Below, piece after piece: positions 1 through 5,657 of a stretch of 6,242 nucleotides of DNA. Location: the NCBI RefSeq assembly GCF_001557215.1, contig NZ_LSJM01000429.1, positions 1-6,242 of the forward strand. The letters are read 5' to 3'. This stretch comes from Sphingomonas sp. CCH9-E2. GTDB taxonomy: Bacteria; Pseudomonadota; Alphaproteobacteria; Sphingomonadales; Sphingomonadaceae. Numbering within the stretch: position 1 is the first letter of the stretch; the number at the start of each line of letters is the position of its first letter. The notes under the pieces are model-generated. The model ran no database searches, was not told where the DNA came from, and saw only the letters and a program-made list of their open reading frames with translations. Made by a program: the position numbers and the translations under genes.

Positions 1-54
1 GAGCAACCCCGCGCGATTCGCGAGGTCGATGCGACGACTCGCGCGGGGTTGCTC
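1..54. repeat. Perfect 16-bp inverted repeat with 22-base loop
   Basis: Bases 1-16 (GAGCAACCCCGCGCGA) are the exact reverse complement of 39-54, with 17-38 between them. The left arm touches the window edge and may extend further. No T-run follows, so it does not look like a classic intrinsic terminator, and it lies inside the apparent 3' coding end of the partial gene. A competing shorter pairing exists between CGCGAG at 19-24 and CTCGCG at 38-43. Confidence 0.7.
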
Positions 55-120
55 TACTCCGCACAGAATTATGCCGAGCGGCAGCGGCGGTTCCGGGCGG
101 GGCTGCGGCGGGTGGACTAG
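1..120 (+). CDS. C-terminal end of an unrecognised protein (5' partial)
   Basis: Frame 1 is open from the first base to a TAG at 118-120 and gives 39 residues ending RRFRAGLRRVD. The visible tail is rich in Arg, Ala and Glu and looks helical; no domain or motif is recognisable and no function is proposed. Two things support real coding. Third codon positions are about 82% GC while second positions are about 54%, the usual skew of a high-GC gene. A paired palindromic repeat also begins four bases after the stop, the same placement as after the monooxygenase gene at 1290. The start lies left of the window. A perfect 16-bp inverted repeat falls inside this frame, which is odd for coding DNA and could mean that the first bases are an assembly artefact. 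The stretch is short, so it could still be a chance open frame. Confidence 0.5.
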   Translation, partial: EQPRAIREVDATTRAGLLYSAQNYAERQRRFRAGLRRVD

Positions 121-124
121 CCCC

Positions 125-213
125 CCTCGTCGTCCCGGGCTTGACCCGGGACCGGGCTTATTCTCCGACGTGCGCAAGGCAGCCCAGCCCCGGGTCAAAC
201 CGGGGCGACGAGG
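125..213. repeat. Paired palindromic repeat (REPIN-like), copy 1
   Basis: Two arms, 125-158 and 181-213, are imperfect inverted copies of each other (one indel and a few substitutions), separated by about 22 bases. Each arm contains its own hairpin: 132-139 pairs with 145-152, and 187-193 pairs with 200-206. Both arms, read inward, carry the core GTCRYCCCGG shared with the copies at 1296-1400 and 3503-3586. The element starts four bases after the TAG of the upstream partial gene, so in RNA it could stabilise or end that transcript. No transposase gene is adjacent. Confidence 0.8.
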
Positions 214-250
214 AGCAAGGTGCAGAGTTAGAATTTCCGGTACGCCAACC

Positions 251-268
251 CTTGCCGTTTACGTAAAG
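251..268. promoter_or_regulatory. Operator-like palindrome upstream of the monooxygenase gene
   Basis: The sequence is CTTGCCGT-TT-ACGTAAAG. The two 8-base arms match at six of eight positions in inverted orientation, and the right half includes the perfect palindrome TTTACGTAAA at 258-267. From memory this resembles sites of LiuR, a MerR-family regulator of branched-chain amino acid and acyl-CoA breakdown in proteobacteria. That assignment is inference. The site lies just upstream of the candidate -35 box at 273-278, a position that suits an activator. Confidence 0.4.
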
Positions 269-272
269 CATC

Positions 273-300
273 TGGACAGGCAATTCGGTTCGTCTATGAA
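273..300 (+). promoter_or_regulatory. Candidate sigma-70-type promoter of the monooxygenase gene
   Basis: TGGACA at 273-278 matches five of six bases of TTGACA. It is followed after 16 bases by TATGAA at 295-300, which matches four of six bases of TATAAT. The -10 ends six bases before the ATG at 307, so initiation at the usual distance would fall on or next to the A of the start codon. No clear Shine-Dalgarno sequence is visible (only AAACGGG), which fits a leaderless message. Confidence 0.35.
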
Positions 301-306
301 ACGGGT

Positions 307-1290
307 ATGGCCCTGCCCGCTCTCTTCGATCGCCTGCGGCTGCCCGTCATCGGGTCCCCGCTCTTCATCGTCTCCGGTCCCGAACTGGTCATTGCCCAGT
401 GCAAGGCGGGTATCGTCGGCTCGTTCCCCGCGCTCAACGCGCGGCCGCAGAGCCAGCTCGACGAATGGTTGCACCAGATCACCGAGGAGCTGGCCGCGTG
501 GAACCGCGACAATCCGGATCGCCCGGCCGCGCCCTATGCGGTCAACCAGATCGTCCACCGCTCCAACGATCGGCTTGAGGCCGACCTGGCCACCTGCGCC
601 AAGTGGCAGGTGCCGATCGTGATCACCTCATTGGGTGCGCAGGAGCAGCTCAATCAGGCGGTGCACAGCTGGGGTGGCATCGCGCTGCACGACGTCATCA
701 ACGACCGGTTCGCGCACAAGGCGATCGAGAAGGGTGCGGACGGCCTGATCCTGGTCTGCACCGGCGCGGGCGGCCATGCCGGACAGCTCAGCCCCTTCGC
801 CTTCGTGCAGGAGACGCGCGCGTGGTTCGACGGGCCGATCGCACTGTCGGGATCGATCGCGAACGGCAATGCCATCCTCGCCGCGCAGGCGATGGGTGCG
901 GACCTCGCCTATATCGGCTCCCCCTTCATCGCGACGGCGGAGGCCAATGCCGAGGCGGATTACAAGGCGGGCATCGTCGCGGGTGGCGCGTCCGATATTG
1001 TCTATACAAATCTGTTCACCGGTGTGCACGGCAATTACCTGCGCCAGTCGATCGAGGCAGCAGGGCTGGACCCCGACAATCTGCCCGAAAGCGATCCGAG
1101 CAAGATGAATTTCGGCTCCGGCGGAAATTCCAAGGCCAAGGCGTGGCGCGACATCTGGGGTTCGGGCCAGGGGATCGGCGCGGTGCGCGAGGTTCAACCG
1201 GTGGCGGCGTTCGTCGACCGGCTCGATGCGGAGTATCGCGCGGCCAAGGCGCGGATTGCGGGGCTGTCGGATGGCGGGTGGAGCGCCTGA
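307..1290 (+). CDS. Nitronate monooxygenase / 2-nitropropane dioxygenase-family FMN flavoprotein
   Basis: The 327-residue protein is a single TIM-barrel flavoprotein of the nitronate monooxygenase family (NPD domain). These enzymes use FMN and oxygen to oxidise alkyl nitronates to carbonyl compounds plus nitrite; the natural substrate in such bacteria is often unknown. Visible features are an N-terminal LRLPVIGSPLFIVSGPEL strand-loop at about residues 10-27, GAGGHAGQ at 153-160 with the conserved active-site His157, SGSIANG at 181-187, and GADLAYIGSPFIAT at 197-210, the FMN-phosphate region. The length is normal and no signal peptide or membrane segment is seen, so it should be cytosolic. The ATG at 307 fits the family N-terminus. 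It stands alone as a transcription unit, convergent with def, with a candidate promoter and palindromic operator upstream. Family assignment is firm; substrate is not. Some relatives are annotated only as NAD(P)H-dependent flavin oxidoreductases. Confidence 0.93.
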   Translation: MALPALFDRLRLPVIGSPLFIVSGPELVIAQCKAGIVGSFPALNARPQSQLDEWLHQITEELAAWNRDNPDRPAAPYAVNQIVHRSNDRLEADLATCAKWQVPIVITSLGAQEQLNQAVHSWGGIALHDVINDRFAHKAIEKGADGLILVCTGAGGHAGQLSPFAFVQETRAWFDGPIALSGSIANGNAILAAQAMGADLAYIGSPFIATAEANAEADYKAGIVAGGASDIVYTNLFTGVHGNYLRQSIEAAGLDPDNLPESDPSKMNFGSGGNSKAKAWRDIWGSGQGIGAVREVQPVAAFVDRLDAEYRAAKARIAGLSDGGWSA

Positions 1291-1295
1291 AACCC

Positions 1296-1400
1296 GTCAC
1301 CCCGGCCGTATGCCGGGGTCCACTTATCCACCAGCCCAGCGCTTGAGCCTCGTGCTTCGCGCTTGCCGCCCGGTGGACCCCGGCACAAGGCCGGGGTGAC
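1296..1400. repeat. Paired palindromic repeat (REPIN-like), copy 2; possible two-way terminator
   Basis: Arms 1296-1323 and 1373-1400 are inverted copies matching at 26 of 28 bases, with 49 bases between them. Each arm holds an 8-bp hairpin, ACCCCGGC...GCCGGGGT, at 1299-1306/1312-1319 and 1377-1384/1390-1397. The element starts five bases after the stop of the monooxygenase gene and ends 27 bases before the stop of the convergent def gene, filling most of the 137-bp gap. The long stem could end or protect transcripts from both sides, although there is no T-run. It is the most symmetrical of the three related copies. Confidence 0.88.
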
Positions 1401-1427
1401 AACTGATTTAACGGATAAGCGGACGCA

Positions 1428-1955
1428 TCAAGCGGCCAGACGGCGCGCCTTCTCCAGCTTCTTCATCAGCATCTGACGCTTGAGCCGCGAGAGGTGGTCG
1501 AGGAACACGATCCCCTCGAGATGGTCCATCTCATGCTGGATGCAAGTCGCGAGCAGCCCGGTGAACACCTCGTCATGCGCGTTGCCCTGTTCGTCCAGCC
1601 ACTTGACACGGCAGGTTGCGGGGCGGTCGACATCGGCGAACTGGTCGGGGACCGACAGGCAGCCCTCGGTATAGGTGTTCATCTCCGCCGCGGGGTCGAG
1701 GATTACGGGGTTGATGAAGACGCGCGGGGCCTTGATCGGCTTGCCTTCCTCGTCTTCCTCCTCCTGCAAGTCCATCACGATCACACGCTTGGGCACGCCG
1801 ACCTGAATCGCGGCGAGACCGATGCCGGGCGCATCGTACATGGTGTCGAACATGTCGGCGATCAGCGCGCGCAGTTCGTCGTCGACCTTCTCGACGGGGG
1901 TGGAGACGGTCTTGAGACGCGGATCGGGAACTTCAACAATCGGGAGAATAGCCAT
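1428..1955 (-). CDS. def: Peptide deformylase
   Basis: The 175-residue protein is a metal-dependent deformylase that removes the N-formyl group from nascent proteins at the ribosome exit, allowing later Met removal. All three family motifs are intact: GIGLAAIQ at 44-51, EGCLS at 97-101, and HEMDH at 141-145. Metal ligands should be Cys99, His141 and His145, with Glu142 catalytic. Length is typical of bacterial PDF. An acidic loop (QEEEDEEGK, 64-72) follows the strand after motif I, and a basic helical tail ends the protein. The ATG at 1955 matches the family N-terminus [14 protein letters not shown]. It lies 43 bp downstream of recR on the same strand and may be co-transcribed, but a good promoter-like pair also sits in the gap. 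No Shine-Dalgarno is visible. Its functional partner fmt lies close by but on the other strand. Confidence 0.98.
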   Translation of the reverse strand: MAILPIVEVPDPRLKTVSTPVEKVDDELRALIADMFDTMYDAPGIGLAAIQVGVPKRVIVMDLQEEEDEEGKPIKAPRVFINPVILDPAAEMNTYTEGCLSVPDQFADVDRPATCRVKWLDEQGNAHDEVFTGLLATCIQHEMDHLEGIVFLDHLSRLKRQMLMKKLEKARRLAA

Positions 1956-1961
1956 CGCGCC

Positions 1962-1990
1962 AATCTAATGATTGGGCGGTCAAGTCGCAA
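1962..1990 (-). promoter_or_regulatory. Candidate promoter of def, possibly giving a leaderless mRNA
   Basis: Read on the minus strand, TTGCGA (1990-1985) is followed after exactly 17 bases by TAGATT (1967-1962). Each hexamer matches four of six consensus bases. The -10 ends six bases before the def ATG, so the transcript would begin at or near the start codon. A small inverted repeat, CCAATC-TAAT-GATTGG (1960-1975), overlaps the -10. This would let def be expressed apart from recR. Confidence 0.4.
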
Positions 1991-1998
1991 GATTTGGT

Positions 1999-2595
1999 TC
2001 AGGCGACCGGTCGCCGCGCGCGCAACGCCTGGGCCAGCGTGCCTTCATCCAGATAATCGAGCTCGCCGCCAACCGGCAGGCCGTGCGCGAGTTGGGTCAG
2101 GCGGATCGGATAGCTTTCCAGGCGTTCTGCGATGTAATGCGCGGTGGTCTGCCCCTCCAGCGTCGCGTTCATCGCCAGCACCACTTCATCCACCCCGCCC
2201 GCAGCGATGCGGGTGACGAGGCTGTCGATTGCGAGGTCTTCGGGCCGTACCCCGTCGAGCGCCGACAATTTGCCGCCGAGCACGTGAAATTTGCCGGGAA
2301 ACAGGCGCGAGCGTTCCAGCGCCCACAGGTCCGCCACTTCCTCGACCACGCACAGCTGCCGCGTGTCGCGACGCGGGTCGGCGCAGATCGCGCACGGATC
2401 CGACGTGTCGACATTGCCGCAGATCGAGCACGTCGCGAGCCGCTCGCTCACCGCCTCCAGCGCGCGCAGCAGCGGGTCGAGCGCCGTCTCGCGCTTCTTG
2501 AGCAGATGCAGCACCGCGCGCCGCGCTGATCGCGGGCCAAGGCCGGGGAGGCGCGACAAGGCTTGGGTGAGGGTTTCGATCTCGGGCGATGCCAT
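1999..2595 (-). CDS. recR: Recombination mediator protein RecR
   Basis: RecR works with RecF and RecO to load RecA onto SSB-coated single-stranded DNA at gaps and stalled forks. The 198-residue protein shows the expected order: a helix-hairpin-helix around [11 protein letters not shown] (16-26), a four-cysteine zinc finger (Cys56, Cys59, Cys68, Cys71), a Toprim domain starting [10 protein letters not shown] (81-90), and the C-terminal [17 protein letters not shown] segment (171-187). Length matches the family. I chose the ATG at 2595 because it gives [18 protein letters not shown], which aligns with known RecR N-termini. A GTG at 2622 would add nine residues and sit against the inverted repeat, which is less likely. 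No clear Shine-Dalgarno precedes either start. It is the first gene of a recR-def unit, divergent from fmt. Confidence 0.96.
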   Translation of the reverse strand: MASPEIETLTQALSRLPGLGPRSARRAVLHLLKKRETALDPLLRALEAVSERLATCSICGNVDTSDPCAICADPRRDTRQLCVVEEVADLWALERSRLFPGKFHVLGGKLSALDGVRPEDLAIDSLVTRIAAGGVDEVVLAMNATLEGQTTAHYIAERLESYPIRLTQLAHGLPVGGELDYLDEGTLAQALRARRPVA

Positions 2596-2624
2596 GCGCG
2601 GGAGATAGTCGAGACAGATCACGA

Positions 2625-2734
2625 GCGCCAGTCACCCTCACCCTTCCGGCGCTTCGCGCCTCCCTCCCTCTCCCATTGGGAGAGGGAAGGGGCCCGCGAG
2701 CGTAGCGAGTGGGAAGGGTGAGGGTGACTGGCGC
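2625..2734. repeat. Long composite inverted repeat between divergent recR and fmt
   Basis: Outer arms 2625-2647 and 2712-2734 are perfect 23-bp inverted copies (GCGCCAGTCACCC...). Inside lie a small GGCGC-TTC-GCGCC hairpin at 2648-2660 and a 10-bp stem built on CCCTCTCCC/GGGAGAGGG at 2665-2674/2678-2687. It lacks the CCCGG core of the other repeats, so it belongs to a different family. It fills about 110 of the 170 bp between the two start codons, leaving about 30 bp on each side. Similar GGGAGAGGG-centred repeats are, from memory, common between genes in sphingomonads. Confidence 0.85.
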
Positions 2735-2765
2735 AACGCGTCGAATTGGCGCTACAGGCGACCCC

Positions 2766-3728
2766 ATGCGGATCATCTTCATGGGCACCCCCGAATTCGC
2801 GGTGTCGACGCTCAATGCGCTGGTCGAAGCAGGCCATGACGTCGTCGCGGCGTATAGCCAGCCGCCGCGCCCCGGCGGGCGGCGTGGCAAGGTGCTGACC
2901 CCCTCCCCCGTCCATGCCCGCGCGGAGGAGCTGGGGATCGCGGTGCGCACGCCTTTGTCGTTCAAGAAAGACCCCGAGGCGGTCGCCGCCTTTGCCGCGC
3001 TCAACGCCGATGTCGCGGTGGTCGCCGCCTATGGCCTGATCCTGCCAGTCAGCGTGCTGGAGGCCCCGCGCCTTGGCTGCCTCAACGTGCATGGCTCGCT
3101 GCTCCCCCGCTGGCGTGGCGCGGCGCCGGTGCAGCGCGCGATCCTGGCCGGGGACGTGGAGACTGGCGTCGGGATCATGCAGATGGAGGCCGGGCTCGAC
3201 ACCGGCCCGGTACGGCTGGAAGGGAGGACGCCGATCGACGGCAAGACTGCGGGCGAACTGACCGCAGAGCTGGCGGAGCTGGGTGCGCGGCTGATGGTGG
3301 AGGTGCTGAGCGATTTCGACGGACATCCGGCGGTGGCGCAGCCGGAAGAGGGCGTCACCTATGCCGCGAAGATCGACAAGGCCGAAACCCGCCTGAACTT
3401 TGACCAGCCGGCCGATGCGGTCGAGCGCCAGATCCGCGCCTTCAATCCGCCGGGGGCGTGGTTCGAGCATAACGGCGAACGCATCCGCGTGCTGGCTGCT
3501 GTCCGTCATCCCGGCGAAGGCCGGGATCGCGAGAGGGACGCGACGACCTCCGCCGCGGGCGGCCCCGGCCTTCGCCGGGGCGACGGCGTGGTGATCGATG
3601 ATGCGCTGACCATCCAGTGTCGCGAAGACGCCATCCGCCCCACCCTCGTCCAGCGCGCCGGGCGTGGCGTCGTCACCACCCGCGAGCTGCTCAACGGCTT
3701 CCCGATTCCCCCCGGAACCCAGCTGTGA
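2766..3728 (+). CDS. fmt: Methionyl-tRNA formyltransferase with an in-frame repeat-derived insertion
   Basis: Fmt transfers a formyl group from 10-formyltetrahydrofolate to Met-tRNAfMet for translation initiation. The 320-residue protein begins [13 protein letters not shown], so the ATG at 2766 is chosen; the upstream in-frame ATG at 2709 lies in the inverted repeat and is rejected. The N-terminal Rossmann-type domain (about 1-190) carries [11 protein letters not shown] at 111-121 and the catalytic set Asn107, His109 and Asp145. The C-terminal barrel domain has [10 protein letters not shown] at 224-233 and ends [10 protein letters not shown]. Residues 247-273 ([10 protein letters not shown]...LRRGD) are not expected in the family and are encoded by a paired palindromic repeat. 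Reading resumes correctly at VVIDDALTI, so the gene is intact. E. coli Fmt is about 315 residues. A weak AGG at 2756-2758 may serve as ribosome binding site. The stop overlaps the truA start by four bases. Confidence 0.97.
   Translation: MRIIFMGTPEFAVSTLNALVEAGHDVVAAYSQPPRPGGRRGKVLTPSPVHARAEELGIAVRTPLSFKKDPEAVAAFAALNADVAVVAAYGLILPVSVLEAPRLGCLNVHGSLLPRWRGAAPVQRAILAGDVETGVGIMQMEAGLDTGPVRLEGRTPIDGKTAGELTAELAELGARLMVEVLSDFDGHPAVAQPEEGVTYAAKIDKAETRLNFDQPADAVERQIRAFNPPGAWFEHNGERIRVLAAVRHPGEGRDRERDATTSAAGGPGLRRGDGVVIDDALTIQCREDAIRPTLVQRAGRGVVTTRELLNGFPIPPGTQL
3503..3586. repeat. Paired palindromic repeat (REPIN-like), copy 3, inside fmt
   Basis: Arms 3504-3528 and 3561-3585 match in inverted orientation at 21 of 25 bases, with an extra C-G pair outside. 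Each arm contains an 8-bp hairpin: ATCCCGGC/GCCGGGAT at 3508-3515/3520-3527 and GCCCCGGC/GCCGGGGC at 3562-3569/3574-3581. The core matches copies 1 and 2. The block from 3504 to 3584 is 81 bases, exactly 27 codons in the fmt frame, without a stop. No flanking target duplication is obvious. Confidence 0.88.
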
Positions 3729-4471
3729 CCCGTTTCGCGTTGACGATCGAATATGACGGCCGCCCCTTCATGGGCTGGCAATATCAGGATCACGGCCCCA
3801 GCGTGCAGGGCGCGATCGAGGATGCGCTGCACGGCATTACCGGCGAGGAAGCGCTGGTCCATGCCGCCGGGCGCACCGATGCCGGGGTCCATGCGCTCGG
3901 CATGCGCGCGCATACCGAGGTCGAGAAGGACATCGCCCCGTTCCGGCTGATGGAGGCGCTCAACGCGCATCTACGCGCGGTGCCGGTCGCGATCCTGGCG
4001 TGCGAGGTCGTCCCCGACGACTGGCACGCGCGCTTTTCCTGCATCGCGCGCCATTATGTCTATCGCATCGTCAGTCGCCGCGCGCCGCTGACCTTCGACA
4101 AGGGGCTGAAATGGCGCGTCCCCCACCCGCTCGACGCCGATGCGATGCACGATGCCGCGCAGATCCTGGTCGGCACGCACGACTTCACCACCTTTCGATC
4201 GGTCCATTGCCAGTCGGCCAGCCCGTTGAAGTCGCTCGACCGGCTCGATGTGGAGCGGACGGGCGACGAGATCGCAATCCACGCCTCGGCGCGCTCGTTC
4301 CTGCATCATCAGGTGCGGTCGATGGTCGGGTGCCTGTCGATGGTCGGCCGCGGCCAGTGGACCGCCGACGACCTCCGCGCCGCGCTCGAGGCAAAGGACC
4401 GCGCGCGCCTCGGCCTCAACGCGCCTTCGGACGGGCTGTATTTCGTGAAGGCCGACTACCCTAACGACTGA
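3725..4471 (+). CDS. truA: tRNA pseudouridine(38-40) synthase TruA
   Basis: TruA isomerises uridines 38-40 in the anticodon stem-loop of many tRNAs to pseudouridine. The 248-residue protein starts with a GTG codon ([12 protein letters not shown]) that overlaps the fmt stop as GTGA, which suggests translational coupling. Catalytic Asp52 lies in [10 protein letters not shown] (48-57). Other family signatures are RHYVYRI (109-115), HDFTTFR (152-158), [11 protein letters not shown] (192-202) and [10 protein letters not shown] (231-240). Length is near the usual 250-270, toward the short end. A longer in-frame start at 3617 would run far into fmt and is rejected because the family N-terminus begins at this GTG. 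The gene shares a unit with fmt. Its last 11 bases overlap the end of the convergent methyltransferase gene. Confidence 0.97.
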   Translation: MTRFALTIEYDGRPFMGWQYQDHGPSVQGAIEDALHGITGEEALVHAAGRTDAGVHALGMRAHTEVEKDIAPFRLMEALNAHLRAVPVAILACEVVPDDWHARFSCIARHYVYRIVSRRAPLTFDKGLKWRVPHPLDADAMHDAAQILVGTHDFTTFRSVHCQSASPLKSLDRLDVERTGDEIAIHASARSFLHHQVRSMVGCLSMVGRGQWTADDLRAALEAKDRARLGLNAPSDGLYFVKADYPND

Positions 4472-5657
4472 ACCGCGCCGCAAGCTCCGCGTGCGTCGAC
4501 CAGCGGAACTGGCCCACCGGCTGCACCCAGTCCAGGCGATAGCCGCCCTTCACCAGCGCCTCGGCATCGCGCGCGAAGGTTGCGGGGTTGCACGAGACAT
4601 AGGCGATCACCGGCGCCTTGCTCGCCGCCAGCTCGACTGCTTGCTCTTTCGCCCCGGCGCGCGGGGGATCGAGGATCACCGCGTCAAACAGGTCGAGCTC
4701 CTTGGCGGTGAGCGGACGGCGGAACAGGTCGCGATGCTCGGCGAAGATCTGGCGCAGCGCCCGGCCCGCGGCGGCCTTGAGTGACAGGATCGCGTCGCGC
4801 GCGCCCTCGCCCGCATACACCTTGGCCTTGGAGTCCATGGCGAAGGTGAAGGTGCCGAGCCCGGCGAACAGGTCAGCGATCGTCTTAGCATCGCCCACGG
4901 CTTCGCGCACGGCTGCCACCAGCGCAGCCTCACCCTCGGGCGTGGCCTGCAGGAAGCTGGCGGGCGGGAACGGCACGGCGACGCCGCCGAAGCTGACGGT
5001 CACCGGATCGGGCTCCCAGCGCGCTTCCGGCCCCATTCCGTCATCGACGCTGAGCCGCCCGAGCGCGTGGCGCATCGCGAAGGCGGTCACCGCCTCGACC
5101 GCCTTGAGGCTGTCGGTCACCAGTCCCTCGACCAGCACGTCCGGCCCCTGATCGGTCAGCGCGAGGTGGACGTTGACGCGGCGGCTGGCCGGGAGGTGCG
5201 CCGCGAGCAACCCGCGCAGCGGCTGAAGCAACGCGAACAGCCAGGGATCGAGCACCTCGCATTGCTGCACGTCGATCAGCCGGTGGCTCGACTGTTCGGT
5301 AAAGCCCAGATGCACCTGCCGCCCGCGCCGTTCGGCGTGCAGCGTCGCGCGACGGCGGGTGCGCGGCGGCGACAGCAGGGGCGCGCGGATCTCTGCGGTC
5401 AGGCCGTGTTGCGCCAGCGCGCCCGCGATGCGCCCGGTCAGGAATTCGGCATAGGCGGTGTCGTCGAGATGCTGGAGCTGGCACCCGCCGCATTCGGGGA
5501 AGTGGCGGCACGGCGGGTCGACATGGCGCGGGCCATGCGCAACGCTGCCATCGGCGCGCAGCCGGTCGCCCGGCGCGGCCAGCGCCGCATGGCGCCCGTC
5601 CGCCGTCACCCCATCCCCGCGCGCGGCGACGCGCACGATCATCTCGTCATCACTCAT
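4461..5657 (-). CDS. Class I SAM-dependent RNA (uracil-5-)methyltransferase, TrmA/RlmD family
   Basis: The 398-residue protein belongs to the family that makes 5-methyluridine in rRNA or tRNA using S-adenosylmethionine. The N-terminus (about 6-35, [11 protein letters not shown]...APGDRL) looks like a compact TRAM RNA-binding domain. Cys50, Cys56, Cys59 and Cys133 form the CX5CX2C...C pattern that binds a 4Fe-4S cluster in RlmD-type members. The catalytic domain shows FLQATPEGE (235-243), the SAM loop DLFAGLGTF (262-270), DPPRAG (330-335), SCNPAT (355-360) with nucleophile Cys356, and STHAEL (387-392) with the likely general base Glu391. The intact cysteines favour an rRNA enzyme, but U1939, U747 or another target cannot be settled here, so no symbol is given. 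Its ATG overlaps the stop of the upstream dehydratase gene as ATGA, implying coupled translation. The 3' end overlaps truA tail to tail. Confidence 0.94.
   Translation of the reverse strand: MSDDEMIVRVAARGDGVTADGRHAALAAPGDRLRADGSVAHGPRHVDPPCRHFPECGGCQLQHLDDTAYAEFLTGRIAGALAQHGLTAEIRAPLLSPPRTRRRATLHAERRGRQVHLGFTEQSSHRLIDVQQCEVLDPWLFALLQPLRGLLAAHLPASRRVNVHLALTDQGPDVLVEGLVTDSLKAVEAVTAFAMRHALGRLSVDDGMGPEARWEPDPVTVSFGGVAVPFPPASFLQATPEGEAALVAAVREAVGDAKTIADLFAGLGTFTFAMDSKAKVYAGEGARDAILSLKAAAGRALRQIFAEHRDLFRRPLTAKELDLFDAVILDPPRAGAKEQAVELAASKAPVIAYVSCNPATFARDAEALVKGGYRLDWVQPVGQFRWSTHAELAARFSR

Noticed and set aside
141..164. TTGACC inside repeat copy 1 as a -35 box with TTATTC downstream
   Set aside because: The spacing is only 12 bases, and TTGACC is part of the repeat hairpin.
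29..622. Long plus-strand open frame across the first repeat and into the monooxygenase gene
   Set aside because: The translation is low-complexity Arg/Ser/Pro-rich, runs through the palindromic repeat and is out of frame with a well-supported flavoprotein gene; it is a high-GC shadow.
125..1400. Palindromic repeats as a CRISPR array
   Set aside because: The copies are inverted pairs far apart, without regular direct-repeat spacing, spacers or cas genes.
1494..2216. Plus-strand open frame antisense to def and the end of recR
   Set aside because: It is opposite two genes with intact catalytic motifs and has no recognisable domain; the codon pattern is a mirror effect.
2596..2622. GTG start at 2622 adding nine residues to RecR
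   Set aside because: Alignment from memory with known RecR proteins supports the ATG at 2595, and the GTG has no better ribosome binding site.
2709..2765. Upstream ATG extending Fmt by 19 residues
   Set aside because: The extra residues are translated repeat sequence, and the family N-terminus [11 protein letters not shown] begins at 2766.
3503..3586. Repeat in fmt as a disrupting insertion that makes a pseudogene
   Set aside because: The insertion is a whole number of codons, has no stop, and the conserved C-terminus follows in frame.
3617..3724. Longer TruA starting inside fmt
   Set aside because: The extension is an Arg/Pro-rich shadow of the fmt frame, and the GTG at 3725 gives the typical N-terminus and a GTGA coupling overlap.
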